Part shown: piece by piece, positions 16,494 to 24,531 of the stretch | Position numbering within the stretch: position 1 is the stretch's first letter | Layout of the letters: every line of letters starts with the position of its first letter | Assembly: GCA_964495905.1 (NCBI GenBank) | Contig: CAZBWN010000021.1 | Span: 1-29,393, forward strand | DNA: 29,393 bases | Direction: 5' to 3' | DNA from: CAJBLF01 sp964495905 | GTDB taxonomy: Bacteria; Patescibacteriota; Gracilibacteria; Absconditabacterales; Absconditicoccaceae | Notes under the pieces: generated by a model | What the model was told of the DNA's origin: nothing | The model's database searches: none | The model's input: the letters and a program-made list of their open reading frames with translations, nothing else | Made by a program: the position numbers and the translations under genes

Positions 16494-17099
16494 TTAATAT
16501 TTAACAACATAAATCTCTTTGCTTTCTTTTCTGCAGGATAAGGGTTTCAATGTCTTGATATGTTTTCCCCCATAGAGGGTTTTCATCTCTTTGACGAATT
16601 CTTCGAATCCTGGACCCATAAATACTTTGATTGCAAATTTCCCTTCGGGTTTCAAAAGATTTTTAATGATAGGTTTTACATATTCAAGGAGTTCGAATAG
16701 TCTCATCGCATCCACATCTCCGACTCCTATCGTATTTGGCGCCATATCTGATTGGATGAGATCCACTTTCTCTATATTATTTTCCGCTAAAATACTTTTG
16801 ATGAGCTCTACATCGCTGATATCAGCTTTGTAGGTCTTCACTCCTGGAAGATTGAGATTGACGTCTTTGAGATCTACTCATAAAATTTTATAATTGGTTG
16901 TATTATTTTTTTTCATCTGTGAGACAGCGTATTGTATCCGACTTCCTGGCGCACATCCGATATCAAGAATTGTTTTTGTATGTTTATCAAAAATATGAAA
17001 TTTGTTTTGGATCTCTTCTAGTTTAAAAACGCTTCTTGCCATAAAGCCTTCTTTCTTCGCTTTTTTGAAATAATGATCTTGGAACTCAAAGGTAGACAA
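16494..17099 (-). CDS. rlmE: 23S rRNA 2'-O-methyltransferase RlmE/FtsJ
   Basis: A 201-residue SAM-dependent methyltransferase that in other bacteria methylates U2552 in the A loop of 23S rRNA. The Lys-Asp-Lys-Glu catalytic tetrad is complete: K26 (ARSVFKLEEI), D117 (LIQSDMAPNTIG), K158 (KFAIKVFMG) and E195 (SKEIYVVKY). The SAM loop reads ILDIGCAPGSRIQYA, where relatives usually have LDLGAAPGGWSQ. Codon 74 is a UGA glycine (YKIL-G-VDLKD). The start is a TTG at 17099; no ATG is in frame before upstream AT-rich repeats. Its length and start fit the family. Confidence 0.93.
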
Positions 17100-17151
17100 A
17101 ATAATGAATAATGAATAATTAAAAATGAATAATGATGGTATTTTTTTTGAT
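17100..17151 (-). repeat. AT-rich direct repeats abutting rlmE
   Basis: Units of AATGAATAAT directly before the TTG start of rlmE, followed by GATGGTATTTTTT. Nearly the same as 12844-12893. Confidence 0.6.
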
Positions 17152-17694
17152 TTAATTTTCTAAGGGTCAGCTATTGTTTTCTAATATTATCGTTATGGGC
17201 TGTCAGATAAAATCTGAGAGATCTACAAGTTTTTGCGGTATCTGGATTATTTTTTTTTGGGGTCGTGTATGTGCTTTTCATTCGTGTTTGAGTTTTATAT
17301 AGCGTATCATGTCATCGAATGCCATAAAATCTTCTCATCTTGTATTTTCTATGATTGTACGTACTCGTATGCTGGGCGTGATGATCCTTATCGATCTGAG
17401 CATTTTTATCTGTCTTTCTCTTATTTCTTTTTGGATGTCTTTTTCTTTGTTCATGAGGATCGTAAATAAGTCTTTCTTTTCTTCTTTGATGCTTGTCTCA
17501 TATGGTTTGCACTGTCTAAGAAATTTTTTGGTATCTCCATATTCCTCTTTATCTATATCTGGACCTTTCCCCAAGATATTGGTAATATTCTCAATAATTT
17601 CTTCTTTGATCGTATTGAGTTTTTGGTAGGTCACTTTATAATATTCAGTAAGCTGCCTGTTTCCAAGCGTTCTGAGATAATCTGATTTATCCAT
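17152..17694 (-). CDS. unknown charged protein, 180 residues
   Basis: The protein starts MDKSDYLRTLGNRQLTEYYK and ends in UAA at 17152. The first 110 residues are helical and charged, likely coiled coil (KVTYQKLNTIKEEIIENITN, KDIQKEIRERQIKMLR). The C-terminal 60 residues are more varied (FMAFDDMIRYIKLKHEWK, PQKLVDLSDFIGQPITIILE). UGA glycines occur at the RG-EDF junction, before the TRPQKK segment and in the last 20 residues. No signal peptide or metal site. It lies upstream of rlmE and downstream of the YgjP-like gene, separated from the latter by two palindromic repeats. I do not recognise it. Confidence 0.7.
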
Positions 17695-17766
17695 TGTTTT
17701 TTGAGCATAAAAAACAACCTTAAGATAAGGATTTCGCTTAAAAAAACAATTGCTTTGTTTTTTTAT

Positions 17767-17812
17767 GTCCTCCTTTTAAAAAGGAGGGGTGGTGCGAAGC
17801 ACAGGAGGATTT
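17767..17812. repeat. intergenic palindromic repeat, CCTCC/GGAGGAC family, inverted orientation
   Basis: A 46-base copy in the opposite orientation to 10370-10414: GTCCTCC first, GGAGGATTT last, with GGTGCGAAGCAC as the inner hairpin. An AT-rich hairpin (17740-17764) precedes it and may terminate the gene upstream. Confidence 0.75.
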
Positions 17813-17831
17813 AAAAAATATTTTGTTTTAC

Positions 17832-17872
17832 AAATCCCTCTGCCTTCGGCTTCTCCCTTTAAAAAGGGAGAC
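17832..17872. repeat. intergenic palindromic repeat, second family (CCCTC/GGGAGAC)
   Basis: AAATCCCTCTGCCTTCGGC, then TTCTCCCTTT and AAAAAGGGAGAC: the same plan as the first family with shifted arm sequence. A partner copy is at 19627-19668. Confidence 0.7.
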
Positions 17873-17876
17873 AAAT

Positions 17877-18485
17877 TTACTTTATTATAAACTTTCTCAA
17901 CTCTTTTCTTGTCTGCTTATACTCCGGACAGAAACTTTCCACTAATGCTCGGAATTTTGCGCTATGATTTTTTACTTTGAGATGACAGGCTTCGTGGATG
18001 ATGACGTATTTGATATATTTTGTGGAGAGATATATGAGATCGAGATTCAATGAAAATTTCTGGTCATGCGTACAGCTTCCTCGTTTGGAATTAGTCTTTC
18101 TGATGCTGAGTTTTTTGTAGGGTATTCATAATTTTTTGCTATACAAGTCAAAAAGTGGTGTCGCATAGTCTTCTAAAATTTTTTTCAAAATTTTAGAGGT
18201 GAAAGGTGGAAGGTTTCAGGTAGAAGGTTTTGTTTTTATGTGGGGATGTTGTTTATAAAATTCTTCTAGCGGGACTTCTTCACCGAAGAGCATGATATTG
18301 TCTTTTTGGATAGGATCGATATGTGTCCTTTTGCTGTAGCGTTTCAAGAGTGCTTCTGCTTTTTGTATGAGACTGTCTTCAAATTTCTGGTTTCATTTTT
18401 TGGATAGGGGAATAGTGATTAGGAGCTGTCCGTCCTTATCTATCCTTGCGTATCCGTGTCTGATATTTTTATAAACAATATTCAT
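17877..18485 (-). CDS. YgjP-like (DUF45/WLM) zinc metallopeptidase
   Basis: A 202-residue protein starting MNIVYKNIRHGYARIDKDGQ. The zinc site is complete: H164-E165-xx-H168 (VIIHEACHLK) with H174 in KNHSAKFR. The family signature SKRGSCTHDQKFSLNLDLIY is at about 133-152. Family members are cytoplasmic predicted proteases, often linked to restriction or DNA-protein repair genes. No such partner is adjacent here; the neighbours are an unknown gene and the disrupted exported-protein gene. Three glycines are UGA (codons 31, 90, 120). Residues 86-96 (KPSTGNLPPFT) are encoded by the AGGTGGAAGGTTTCAGGT-type stretch near 18196-18228, which looks more like intergenic repeat than like family sequence. 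AT-rich AGATTAAA units precede the start. Confidence 0.9.
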
Positions 18486-18583
18486 TAAAAGATTAAAACA
18501 TTAAAAGATTAAAAAATTTCGAATTTTAAAAACTATCATATGCTGATGATATTTTTTGGTTGTATGTTTACAAATAGATATTT
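18486..18583. repeat. AT-rich leader repeats before the YgjP-like gene
   Basis: 18486-18520 contains near-tandem TTAAAAGATTAAAA units touching the start codon at 18485. The rest up to 18583 is AT-rich with no gene seen. Confidence 0.45.
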
Positions 18584-19531
18584 TTATTTTAAATTATTTT
18601 TGAAACTTTTTTCTAATTCTTTAGAATTTTTCTCCATGTTTTCTAGCAATTTATCTATATCTGCTTGTATCTTTTTGGTTTTTTCAAAAATTTCATCTAT
18701 CTCTGCTAGTGTTTTTTTTATTTCTTCGTCTCATTTTTCTTGTTTTTTTTTTCTTCTCTTATTATGAATTGTAAATTTTTATTCAGTGTATCTATCTGTT
18801 TTTTGTTATATTCATATATGCTGAATATATTTTTAGCTTTTATCACTTGTTGGATGTCGGTTGTATCTATTTTGCTTATATACATTTCAATGAATTCATT
18901 TATGAGTTCTGGTTGTATTATCTTATGTGCTTCATATTCTATCGATCATTTTTTTTCATATAATTTACGACCATTTCAACCTGCTTTTATAAGCATTATC
19001 ATATCTTTTATCATCCTTAATGTCATATGCCCTTTTTGAAATTGTTTGCTATGACTTAATTCTGCTAATCGTACTTCTATTATAGATTCTTTTTCTTGAT
19101 CCGTTGTATCTTTTTGATTGATATATATCGTTTTTTTGTAAAAAGATCATAAATAATCATTACGATTTCTTCATCCAAGCCGTTTTATCGTTATTTTTGG
19201 ATTTCCATATTTTTGATTCAATTCTTTCATGGTTTCATAAAGTATCGGATCTTTTTCTTCTGGAGCTATAGAGTCTATATCACTTGCAGTGTATCAATAT
19301 TTCTTCCATAGAGATTTCATCCCTTCATTGTCTAGATTAGATGCAAAAGCCATGATAGTTTCTGTCTCTTTGTCTGTTTGTATGATATTTTTGTTATTTT
19401 GTACATTTTCAATCAAATCTTTTTTGGGTTGATGCGATGGTGGTATCTGTTTTTGGAGTTTGCGCATAAACAGACCCCATAATTCAGAGACCTATTGCTG
19501 CATTTCTTAGTGTTTTTTTGAAATTTGTTAT
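18584..19531 (-). pseudogene. exported coiled-coil protein with disrupted reading frame
   Basis: Three blocks lie in order on the minus strand. Block 1 (19531-19420, frame A) encodes a good Sec signal peptide, NFKKTLRNAAIGLGIMGSVY, then AQTPKTDTTIASTQK. It has a strong promoter but no ATG, GTG or TTG, and an ATA sits where the start should be. Block 2 (about 19430-18745, frame B) encodes the main body, including LWKKYGYTASDIDSIAPEEK, VRLAELSHSKQFQKGHMTLR and KKGSIEYEAHKIIQPELI. Its own ATG is at 19467. Block 3 (18752-18584, frame A again) encodes a coiled-coil tail (ADIDKLLENMEKNSKELEKS) ending in UAA. The frame changes at or near an A6 and an A10 run. Without the second change the protein ends at 18718. 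AELSH resembles a zincin HExxH that has lost its first His. This could be a decayed gene, slippage or two sequence errors. Confidence 0.55.
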
Positions 19532-19564
19532 GATGTGAGGTTTAGTAAATAAAGTATACTTTAT

Positions 19565-19593
19565 ATTATACTCTTAATTGTCTTTTTTTGCAA
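19565..19593 (-). promoter_or_regulatory. strong promoter of the exported coiled-coil gene
   Basis: TTGCAA at 19588-19593, a 17-base spacer and a perfect TATAAT at 19565-19570 on the minus strand. Transcription should start about 30 bases before the signal-peptide codons. Confidence 0.65.
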
Positions 19594-19626
19594 ATTTTTT
19601 GTTAATTTAAAATTTTGTATTTTTTT

Positions 19627-19668
19627 GTCTCCCTTTGTGAAGGGAGAAACCCGGAGGGGAGAGGGATT
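19627..19668. repeat. intergenic palindromic repeat, second family, inverted orientation
   Basis: GTCTCCCTTTGTGAAGGGAG, then AAACCCGGAGGGGAGAGGGATTT; the reverse orientation of 17832-17872. Confidence 0.65.
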
Positions 19669-19682
19669 TTTTTATTGTCCTT

Positions 19683-19728
19683 AAATCCTCCTGTCCTTCG
19701 GACCACCCCTCCTTTGACAAAGGAGGAC
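19683..19728. repeat. intergenic palindromic repeat, CCTCC/GGAGGAC family
   Basis: A 46-base copy, AAATCCTCCTGTCCTTCGG to AAAGGAGGAC. The inner arms differ from 10370-10414 by paired changes (GTCCTTCGGAC versus GTGCTTCGCAC), so pairing is kept while sequence changes. Confidence 0.75.
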
Positions 19729-19741
19729 AAAATAAAAAATA

Positions 19742-19771
19742 TAAAAAAAAACCCGCATTTTTTTTGCGGGC
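19742..19771 (-). terminator. terminator of the eno / Cys-rich gene pair
   Basis: CCCGCA pairs with TGCGGG around an A/T loop, followed on the minus strand by nine T, 16 bases past the stop codon at 19787. Confidence 0.8.
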
Positions 19772-19786
19772 TATATTATTTGTTAT

Positions 19787-20020
19787 TTATTTTTTCTCTT
19801 TGCTGGTGTTTTTGTGGGGATAGCAACAGAGGACGTTATCCAGGTATTCTATTCCACAAAAATAATCGCATATTGAAATATTTTTCACTGCGCATTTATG
19901 TGTGTTGGTTTTTTCAGCTTCGTTTCGAGGGCATTTTGTCTGCTTTCGTGAAGTGTTCTCTCCCGAAGTCAGATCAATGTCCATGTTCGCTCAGTCTAAT
20001 TTCTTGATTGTTTTTTTCAT
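19787..20020 (-). CDS. 77-residue cysteine-rich protein
   Basis: The protein starts MKKTIKKLDGANMDIDLTSG, and the glycine at codon 10 is UGA. The second half, TKCPRNEAEKTNTHKCAVKN, then ISICDYFCGIEYLDNVLCCY, has seven cysteines in the order C...C...C...C...CC, suggesting a metal or iron-sulfur site. No signal peptide or membrane helix. It follows eno by 25 bases and shares its terminator, so it is co-transcribed with a constitutive glycolytic gene. I recall small proteins of this type (NEAEKTNxHKCAVKN) from related uncultured bacteria, but no function. The start at 20020 gives a basic N terminus typical of cytoplasmic small proteins. Confidence 0.75.
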
Positions 20021-20045
20021 GAGATTATCTGATAGAGATGTAAAT

Positions 20046-21293
20046 CTATTTCCCGTACTTAGCTGCACTTCCTAGATTTTCTTCAATCCTCAACAACTGA
20101 TTGTATTTACAGATTCTTTCTGATCTGCTTGCTGAGCCTGTTTTGATGAATCCTGTATTTAATGCTACTACCAAATCTGCGATGAACGTGTCTTCTGATT
20201 CTCCTGATCTATGAGATACGATAGCATTCATACCATGCTTTTGAGCCATGTGTATGCAGTCAATAGTCTCTGATACGGATCAGATCTGATTTAATTTGAT
20301 AAGGATAGCGTTAGCCAATCACTGGTCGATACCCATCTGTAGTCTTTCCCTATTAGTTACAAAGAGATCATCTCCTACAAGCATGATTTTATCATTCAAT
20401 TCTTTCATGAGCTCTTTTCGTCCTTCAAAATCATCTTCTGCCATACCATCTTCTATAGAGATGATAGGATATTTTGCTACTCGGCTTTTGTAGAGTTGTA
20501 CGAGTTCTGGGTGATCGATTGTTTTTCCTTCAAGTGTATATGTTCAATTTTTGTAAAATTCTGATGCCGCACAATCGAGCGCTATCTTTATCTTTCCTGT
20601 ATATCCTGTTTTTTCTATCGCTTGTACTATCACTTGCAAAGCTTCTTCGTTGCTTCCGAGATTTGGAGCATATCAACCTTCATCTCCTACACCGGTATTA
20701 TATTTTTTTTCTTTTAATATTTTCTTCAAGGTATGGAATACTTCGGCGCCCATCCTCAATCCTTCATGGAAATTCGGTGCTCCGACGGGTACGATCATAA
20801 ATTCTTGGATATCTACATTGTTGTCTGCGTGAGATCCGCCGTTCAAGATATTCATCATAGGAAAGGGTAAGGTGATACCTTCATTTTCTCCTAGATATTC
20901 ATAGATCCATTTTCCTTCTGCTTTTGCGCAAGCGACTACGAATGCCATAGATACTCCGAGGATTGCATTCGCTCCGAGTTTTGTTTTATTTGGTGTTCCA
21001 TCAAGCTTCAAAAGCACTTCATCAAGCGCTCTATAATCGGCGAATGTTTTATCTATGATTTCGTTTTTGATTGTCGTGTTTACATTGGCTACTGCAGTGA
21101 GCACTCATTTACCTCCGTATCTTTTTGGATCGTTATCTCTGAGTTCAAGCGCTTCGTGGATACCTGTGGATGCTCATGAGGGGACGATAGATCTTCCCAT
21201 GATGTTGTTGTCTAAGTTCACTTCTACTTCTACGGTAGGATTTCATCTGGAGTCGAGGACTTCGCGTGCATGGACGTTTTTTATTTTGTACAT
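20046..21293 (-). CDS. eno: enolase
   Basis: A 415-residue cytoplasmic glycolytic enzyme converting 2-phosphoglycerate to phosphoenolpyruvate. It starts MYKIKNVHAREVLDSRGNPT. Landmarks in order: the mobile loop VPSGASTGIHEALELRD (first Gly UGA); LNGGSHADNNVDIQEFMIVP with the substrate histidine; GAEVFHTLK; GVGDEGGYAPN (second Gly of EGG is UGA); ALDCAASEF and SIEDGMAEDDFEGRK with magnesium ligands; GDDLFVTN; the catalytic lysine in ILIKLNQIG; and SHRSGESEDTFIADL. The stop is UAG. The length is normal. The promoter at 21333-21360 sits right behind the tldD-type gene's terminator. AATTACG-type direct repeats lie between promoter and start. Confidence 0.97.
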
Positions 21294-21332
21294 TGTATAA
21301 ATTACTAATTAAAAATTACGAATTACGAATGA

Positions 21333-21360
21333 AAGATATTGTTATTGAGATTTTTTGCAA
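21333..21360 (-). promoter_or_regulatory. probable eno promoter
   Basis: TTGCAA at 21355-21360, 16 bases, then TATCTT at 21333-21338 on the minus strand, 40 bases before the eno start. The leader between is made of AATTACGAATTACG-like repeats. Confidence 0.5.
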
Positions 21361-21361
21361 G

Positions 21362-21391
21362 AAAAAAAATCCTCCAGAAATACTGGAGGAT
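21362..21391 (-). terminator. terminator of the TldD-family gene
   Basis: A perfect 9-bp stem (ATCCTCCAG with CTGGAGGAT) and a 5-base loop, followed by T-rich sequence on the minus strand, 26 bases past the stop codon at 21418. Confidence 0.85.
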
Positions 21392-21417
21392 CATTGTGAA
21401 TTTTTTTGTCACCTAAT

Positions 21418-23058
21418 TTATGCTAGTTGTTCTTCAGCAATATATTTAGGATTTGTGGTCTTGTTTTTTTTGAGCGGTTTTTTGGTCGCTACGAAGTTGA
21501 ATTTTTTGAGCGTCATGTATGGCGCTTCTCCGTGTACCGGCACCCAACCTGATTCGGAACCGCATTTTCCATCATCGGGTTCTGTCTCTTTTGAGATGTC
21601 TTGGATCGCTCCGATGAATTCGAAGAGATTGCCTGAAAGCATTCCTCCCCAAACTTTTTTTCGTGTGCCATCCAAAAATACCATATCACATTCGTTGATG
21701 CCGAGATTGAACATGCCATCCTCTACAAATACCTGGCCTTCTTTTGACCAGATTTCTAAATAGAATTCCATATTGTTTTTTTTGCAATATCTTATCATGT
21801 TTTTCCGCAGATCCTCTTGTGTTTTTTGAGAATGGGAGGTGATGATAAGATTGGAGATTCTTGGTTCCGGAATAACAATAGCACGTCCGTTTTGTGTCAT
21901 TTCTACGAATGTTGATGTCAATGTCGTACCATTGGATTCTTTTTGTCCCAATCGGAACGCTGAGTTTCTGTTGGTCAGATAGTTCATCACTTTCCCTTTG
22001 TCCATAAGCACGATATCTTTTGCTCGGATTCCCTCATGATCAAAGGCATAGCTTGCAATAGTATTTGGCATATTCGGCTTATTCTCTACTGTCAATTGCT
22101 TGAGGATCTCAAATCGGGGATCAGCAGAAAAATCTTTGTCGAGTACTTGAAATACTTTTGAATCTTCTTCTACGATGTATTTGCCTGATAATAGGTGTCC
22201 TGCAATGCCTTCATGGAATAGCGTATGCGTTGCATCCGTATTCATAAAGATAGGATACCATCCTGTTTCCAAAAAATTGATTTGATCATGTTCTTGGACA
22301 GAAAGTTTCAGGTTTTCATACATCTTTTTGATTCCTTGCTGCAATTCTTTTTCTGTCATCGCATATACGATATCAGCATTTTGCAGTTCATAACTTTGTT
22401 TGTTGATGAATGTGATAACTGAATATACACAAAAGAATTCGTTGCTTTTTGTAAGAATCTTTCTGCCTTCACTATCTGCCATCAAAAAGATAGAAAATTC
22501 TTTTGATAGGTTAGTATTGGCATCACGGACTTCTTTGATGTCTTTGTGAAGTCTGTGTGTCATCTCCAATGCTGATGTAACCGTGTTGATTGAAATCTCC
22601 GGTTTAAGATCTGTTTTTTCTATGTGTTCCTCAACAGCATCATTTGTTCTTTTGCTGTATTTACTTTTGGATTTTTCGCTGCCAAAGAATAAACGGAAAG
22701 CATTATTCACCCATGTGTTGAGATTTTGATAGAAAAAAATCTTAAAATTCTCCGGATCCAGCGTAGTATCTGAATATCCAGCCAGATATTCAATCGTTTT
22801 GTACTTGTTTTTGATCCAAAAACGGATCATAATGCTTTTGTCTGTGTTAGTCTCTTTTGTGTCAATCGCACCATTATTGATGAGATACATTTTGTTTACC
22901 TTGCAAAGGATGTTTATTGACATGCTTTGTATCTTAAACGTCTTCATCTGCCCTAATGGGTCTTCGATCTCAAAGTCTTTTTGAGTTGCTTCTTTTACCA
23001 ATATTGAAATGGTATTTAGAAGATTTTCATAATTCGCTGATTTCGCTACATTTTGCAT
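21418..23058 (-). CDS. TldD/PmbA-family metallopeptidase
   Basis: A 546-residue protein starting MQNVAKSANYENLLNTISIL. TldD proteins are cytoplasmic zinc peptidases that, with TldE, trim unfolded peptides and some peptide antibiotics. The zinc motif is HEGIAGH (TLFHEGIAGHLLSGKYI, residues about 281-297). Relatives I remember have HExxxH, so one residue is extra here. Other family landmarks are present: YAFDHEGIRAKDIVLMDKGK, the IPEPRISNLI segment (like PRMTN), and the C-terminal CGSESGWVPVHGEAPYMTLK. No TldE partner is in view. The gene has no UGA although it encodes more than 25 glycines, unlike eno or rel on either side. It has a strong terminator. The N-terminal 200 residues are divergent. 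Confidence 0.88.
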   Translation of the reverse strand: MQNVAKSANYENLLNTISILVKEATQKDFEIEDPLGQMKTFKIQSMSINILCKVNKMYLINNGAIDTKETNTDKSIMIRFWIKNKYKTIEYLAGYSDTTLDPENFKIFFYQNLNTWVNNAFRLFFGSEKSKSKYSKRTNDAVEEHIEKTDLKPEISINTVTSALEMTHRLHKDIKEVRDANTNLSKEFSIFLMADSEGRKILTKSNEFFCVYSVITFINKQSYELQNADIVYAMTEKELQQGIKKMYENLKLSVQEHDQINFLETGWYPIFMNTDATHTLFHEGIAGHLLSGKYIVEEDSKVFQVLDKDFSADPRFEILKQLTVENKPNMPNTIASYAFDHEGIRAKDIVLMDKGKVMNYLTNRNSAFRLGQKESNGTTLTSTFVEMTQNGRAIVIPEPRISNLIITSHSQKTQEDLRKNMIRYCKKNNMEFYLEIWSKEGQVFVEDGMFNLGINECDMVFLDGTRKKVWGGMLSGNLFEFIGAIQDISKETEPDDGKCGSESGWVPVHGEAPYMTLKKFNFVATKKPLKKNKTTNPKYIAEEQLA

Positions 23059-23140
23059 AATTTTTTGTTTTTAGGTGAGTTTTTTGTTTTCGTGAACGTT
23101 GAATATAATTTTAATATATGTCAAGTCAATGGAAAATGGT

Positions 23141-23779
23141 TTATATCTTTATCTGTCCTTTGGAATTTTCTAGCATATCTTTTTTGAAAGCTTCCAGATA
23201 TCAGCTATTAATGCTGATTTCGCATGCAATGTCTTTGTCACATTTTTCTTCTACGACTTTTGCAGAATATTTATTCAGAATATTTCTGACGGTGGATACG
23301 AGATCAAATGAATATGAGAATTTTACGGTTTTGATGATTTCCGTGTCGCTGATATCGGCGTGCTCGATGACTTGTTTTGCACAGTCTCCGTAGGCTTGTA
23401 TCAGACCTCAAACGCCGAGTAATGTTCCACCGAAATATCTCGTAACGACTACGAGGACGTTGTGTAGGTTGTGTTTCTCTATCGCATTCATAATGGGCTT
23501 GCCTGCAGTGCTTACGGGTTCTCCGGCATCTGAGACTTTGTTGTATTTGCTTGTAAAAACAGTAGATCCAAAGATATCATAGTTCATCTGCACTTCGTAT
23601 CTATATGCATAGCAGTGATGACTTGCATCGGGATATTTTTTTTCTATTTCGTGAATATATTTTTCTGCTTCCTCTTTGTTTTCAACATGAAAAATATTTC
23701 CTATGAATATCGATCATTTGACCTTAGGATTTTTGTATTCGCTGTGTTTGTGGACGGTTTTGTAAAAATTTTTTTGCAT
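23141..23779 (-). CDS. yigZ: YigZ/IMPACT family protein (UPF0029)
   Basis: A 212-residue protein starting MQKNFYKTVHKHSEYKNPKV. The UPF0029 N-terminal domain is clear: SIFIGNIFHVENKEEAEKYI, HHCYAYR, then SDAGEPVSTAGKPIMNAIEK and NVLVVVTRYFGGTLLGVGGL. A smaller C-terminal domain (KTVKFSYSFDLVSTVRNILN) ends in UAA. UGA codes the glycine of KVKGS, the second one of GVGG and one in NSGY. Eukaryotic IMPACT regulates Gcn2; the bacterial role is unsettled, with ribosome- or translation-linked roles proposed. It starts 10 bases after a membrane-protein gene, suggesting co-transcription. The 82-base gap to the TldD-family gene is AT-rich and contains TTGACTTGACA with downstream TATATT, possibly a promoter for that gene. 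Confidence 0.92.
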
Positions 23780-23789
23780 GTATTTTTTT

Positions 23790-24371
23790 TTATAAATCTG
23801 TCTGTACGCTGACTTTGAATTCAGAGGTGATCAAGATGGTGATTATCCCATGAAGAAGTATCCGTACCGGTGTGAGACTGACAAATTGAAACATATAGGG
23901 GTTGTTTGCAACTGCTGTTGCTATACTTGCTATCGCTGTGATATTTATGCCGTCTATTCATAAAAGCACTATCTGTAATGTGAGCACCATACTGATGACG
24001 GTGAGCGGTACAAAAATCAATTGTAGCATTTTTCTTATCGCTTCGTCACTCGGCAGACTTATTTTTATCTTGGATGTTCTAAAGATGACAACGAGTAAAA
24101 TGATATAGAAAATCAGGATGATTGTCATGCTTCCATTATTCAAAAAATCTGCTGCCTTAGCATAGGTAAATCCTAATATTTTGAGCTCTGGAGTTTTTTG
24201 CATGGCTTGGACAGCGATGTTGATAGATTGAGAAGCTGCGAGACAGATACTGCTCAAGATATAATTTCCCAAAATTATTTTGATCATCTTATCTATTCCT
24301 ATCGTGAAGGAAAAAACTGCTAGGATGGCTACGAGGATCACTATTCAATACGTGATGAGATTTTCAGTCAT
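23790..24371 (-). CDS. multi-spanning membrane protein, unknown function
   Basis: A 193-residue protein starting MTENLITYGIVILVAILAVF. Hydrophobic segments lie at about 5-27, 33-50 (ILGNYILSSICLAASQ), 75-97 (MTIILIFYIILLVVIF), 115-135 (LIFVPLTVISMVLTLQIVLL) and 135-150, with a final short one at about 170-183 (ILLHGIITILITS). A charged loop, RTSKIKISLPSDEAIRKMLQ, lies between helices. Two glycines are UGA (codon 9, and after QIVLL). It is the first gene of a minus-strand run that continues with yigZ 10 bases later. It lies back to back with the prepilin gene across a 160-base AT-rich gap. No family recognised. Confidence 0.75.
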
Positions 24372-24531
24372 GTTAATGGAATGCAGAATGTAAAATGTAG
24401 AATTCAGAATGAATAATTATGAAATTTATTTTTTTATAAGATTATTAATTGAAAAAAGTCTTGTTATGGTTACAGTATCATTACTAACTTTACTACATAG
24501 GAATTTTTATTTTATATATGTATCTAATTTG
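24372..24531. other. AT-rich divergent intergenic region
   Basis: The strand switch between the minus-strand membrane-protein gene and the plus-strand prepilin gene. 24376-24412 carries AGAATGTAAAATGTAGAATT-type direct repeats next to the start of the minus-strand gene. Promoters for both sides must lie here, but I see no confident -35/-10 pair. Confidence 0.4.

Noticed and set aside
18540..19039. Two overlapping plus-strand open frames that look like membrane proteins
   Set aside because: Antisense of the Lys-rich exported coiled-coil gene; poly-T gives false hydrophobicity.
10370..19728. CRISPR array made of the palindromic units
   Set aside because: Copies are kilobases apart, in both orientations, partly inside a gene, with no regular spacers and no cas genes.
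19615..20007. Plus-strand 130-codon open frame
   Set aside because: It runs across two palindromic repeats, a terminator and the antisense of the Cys-rich gene.
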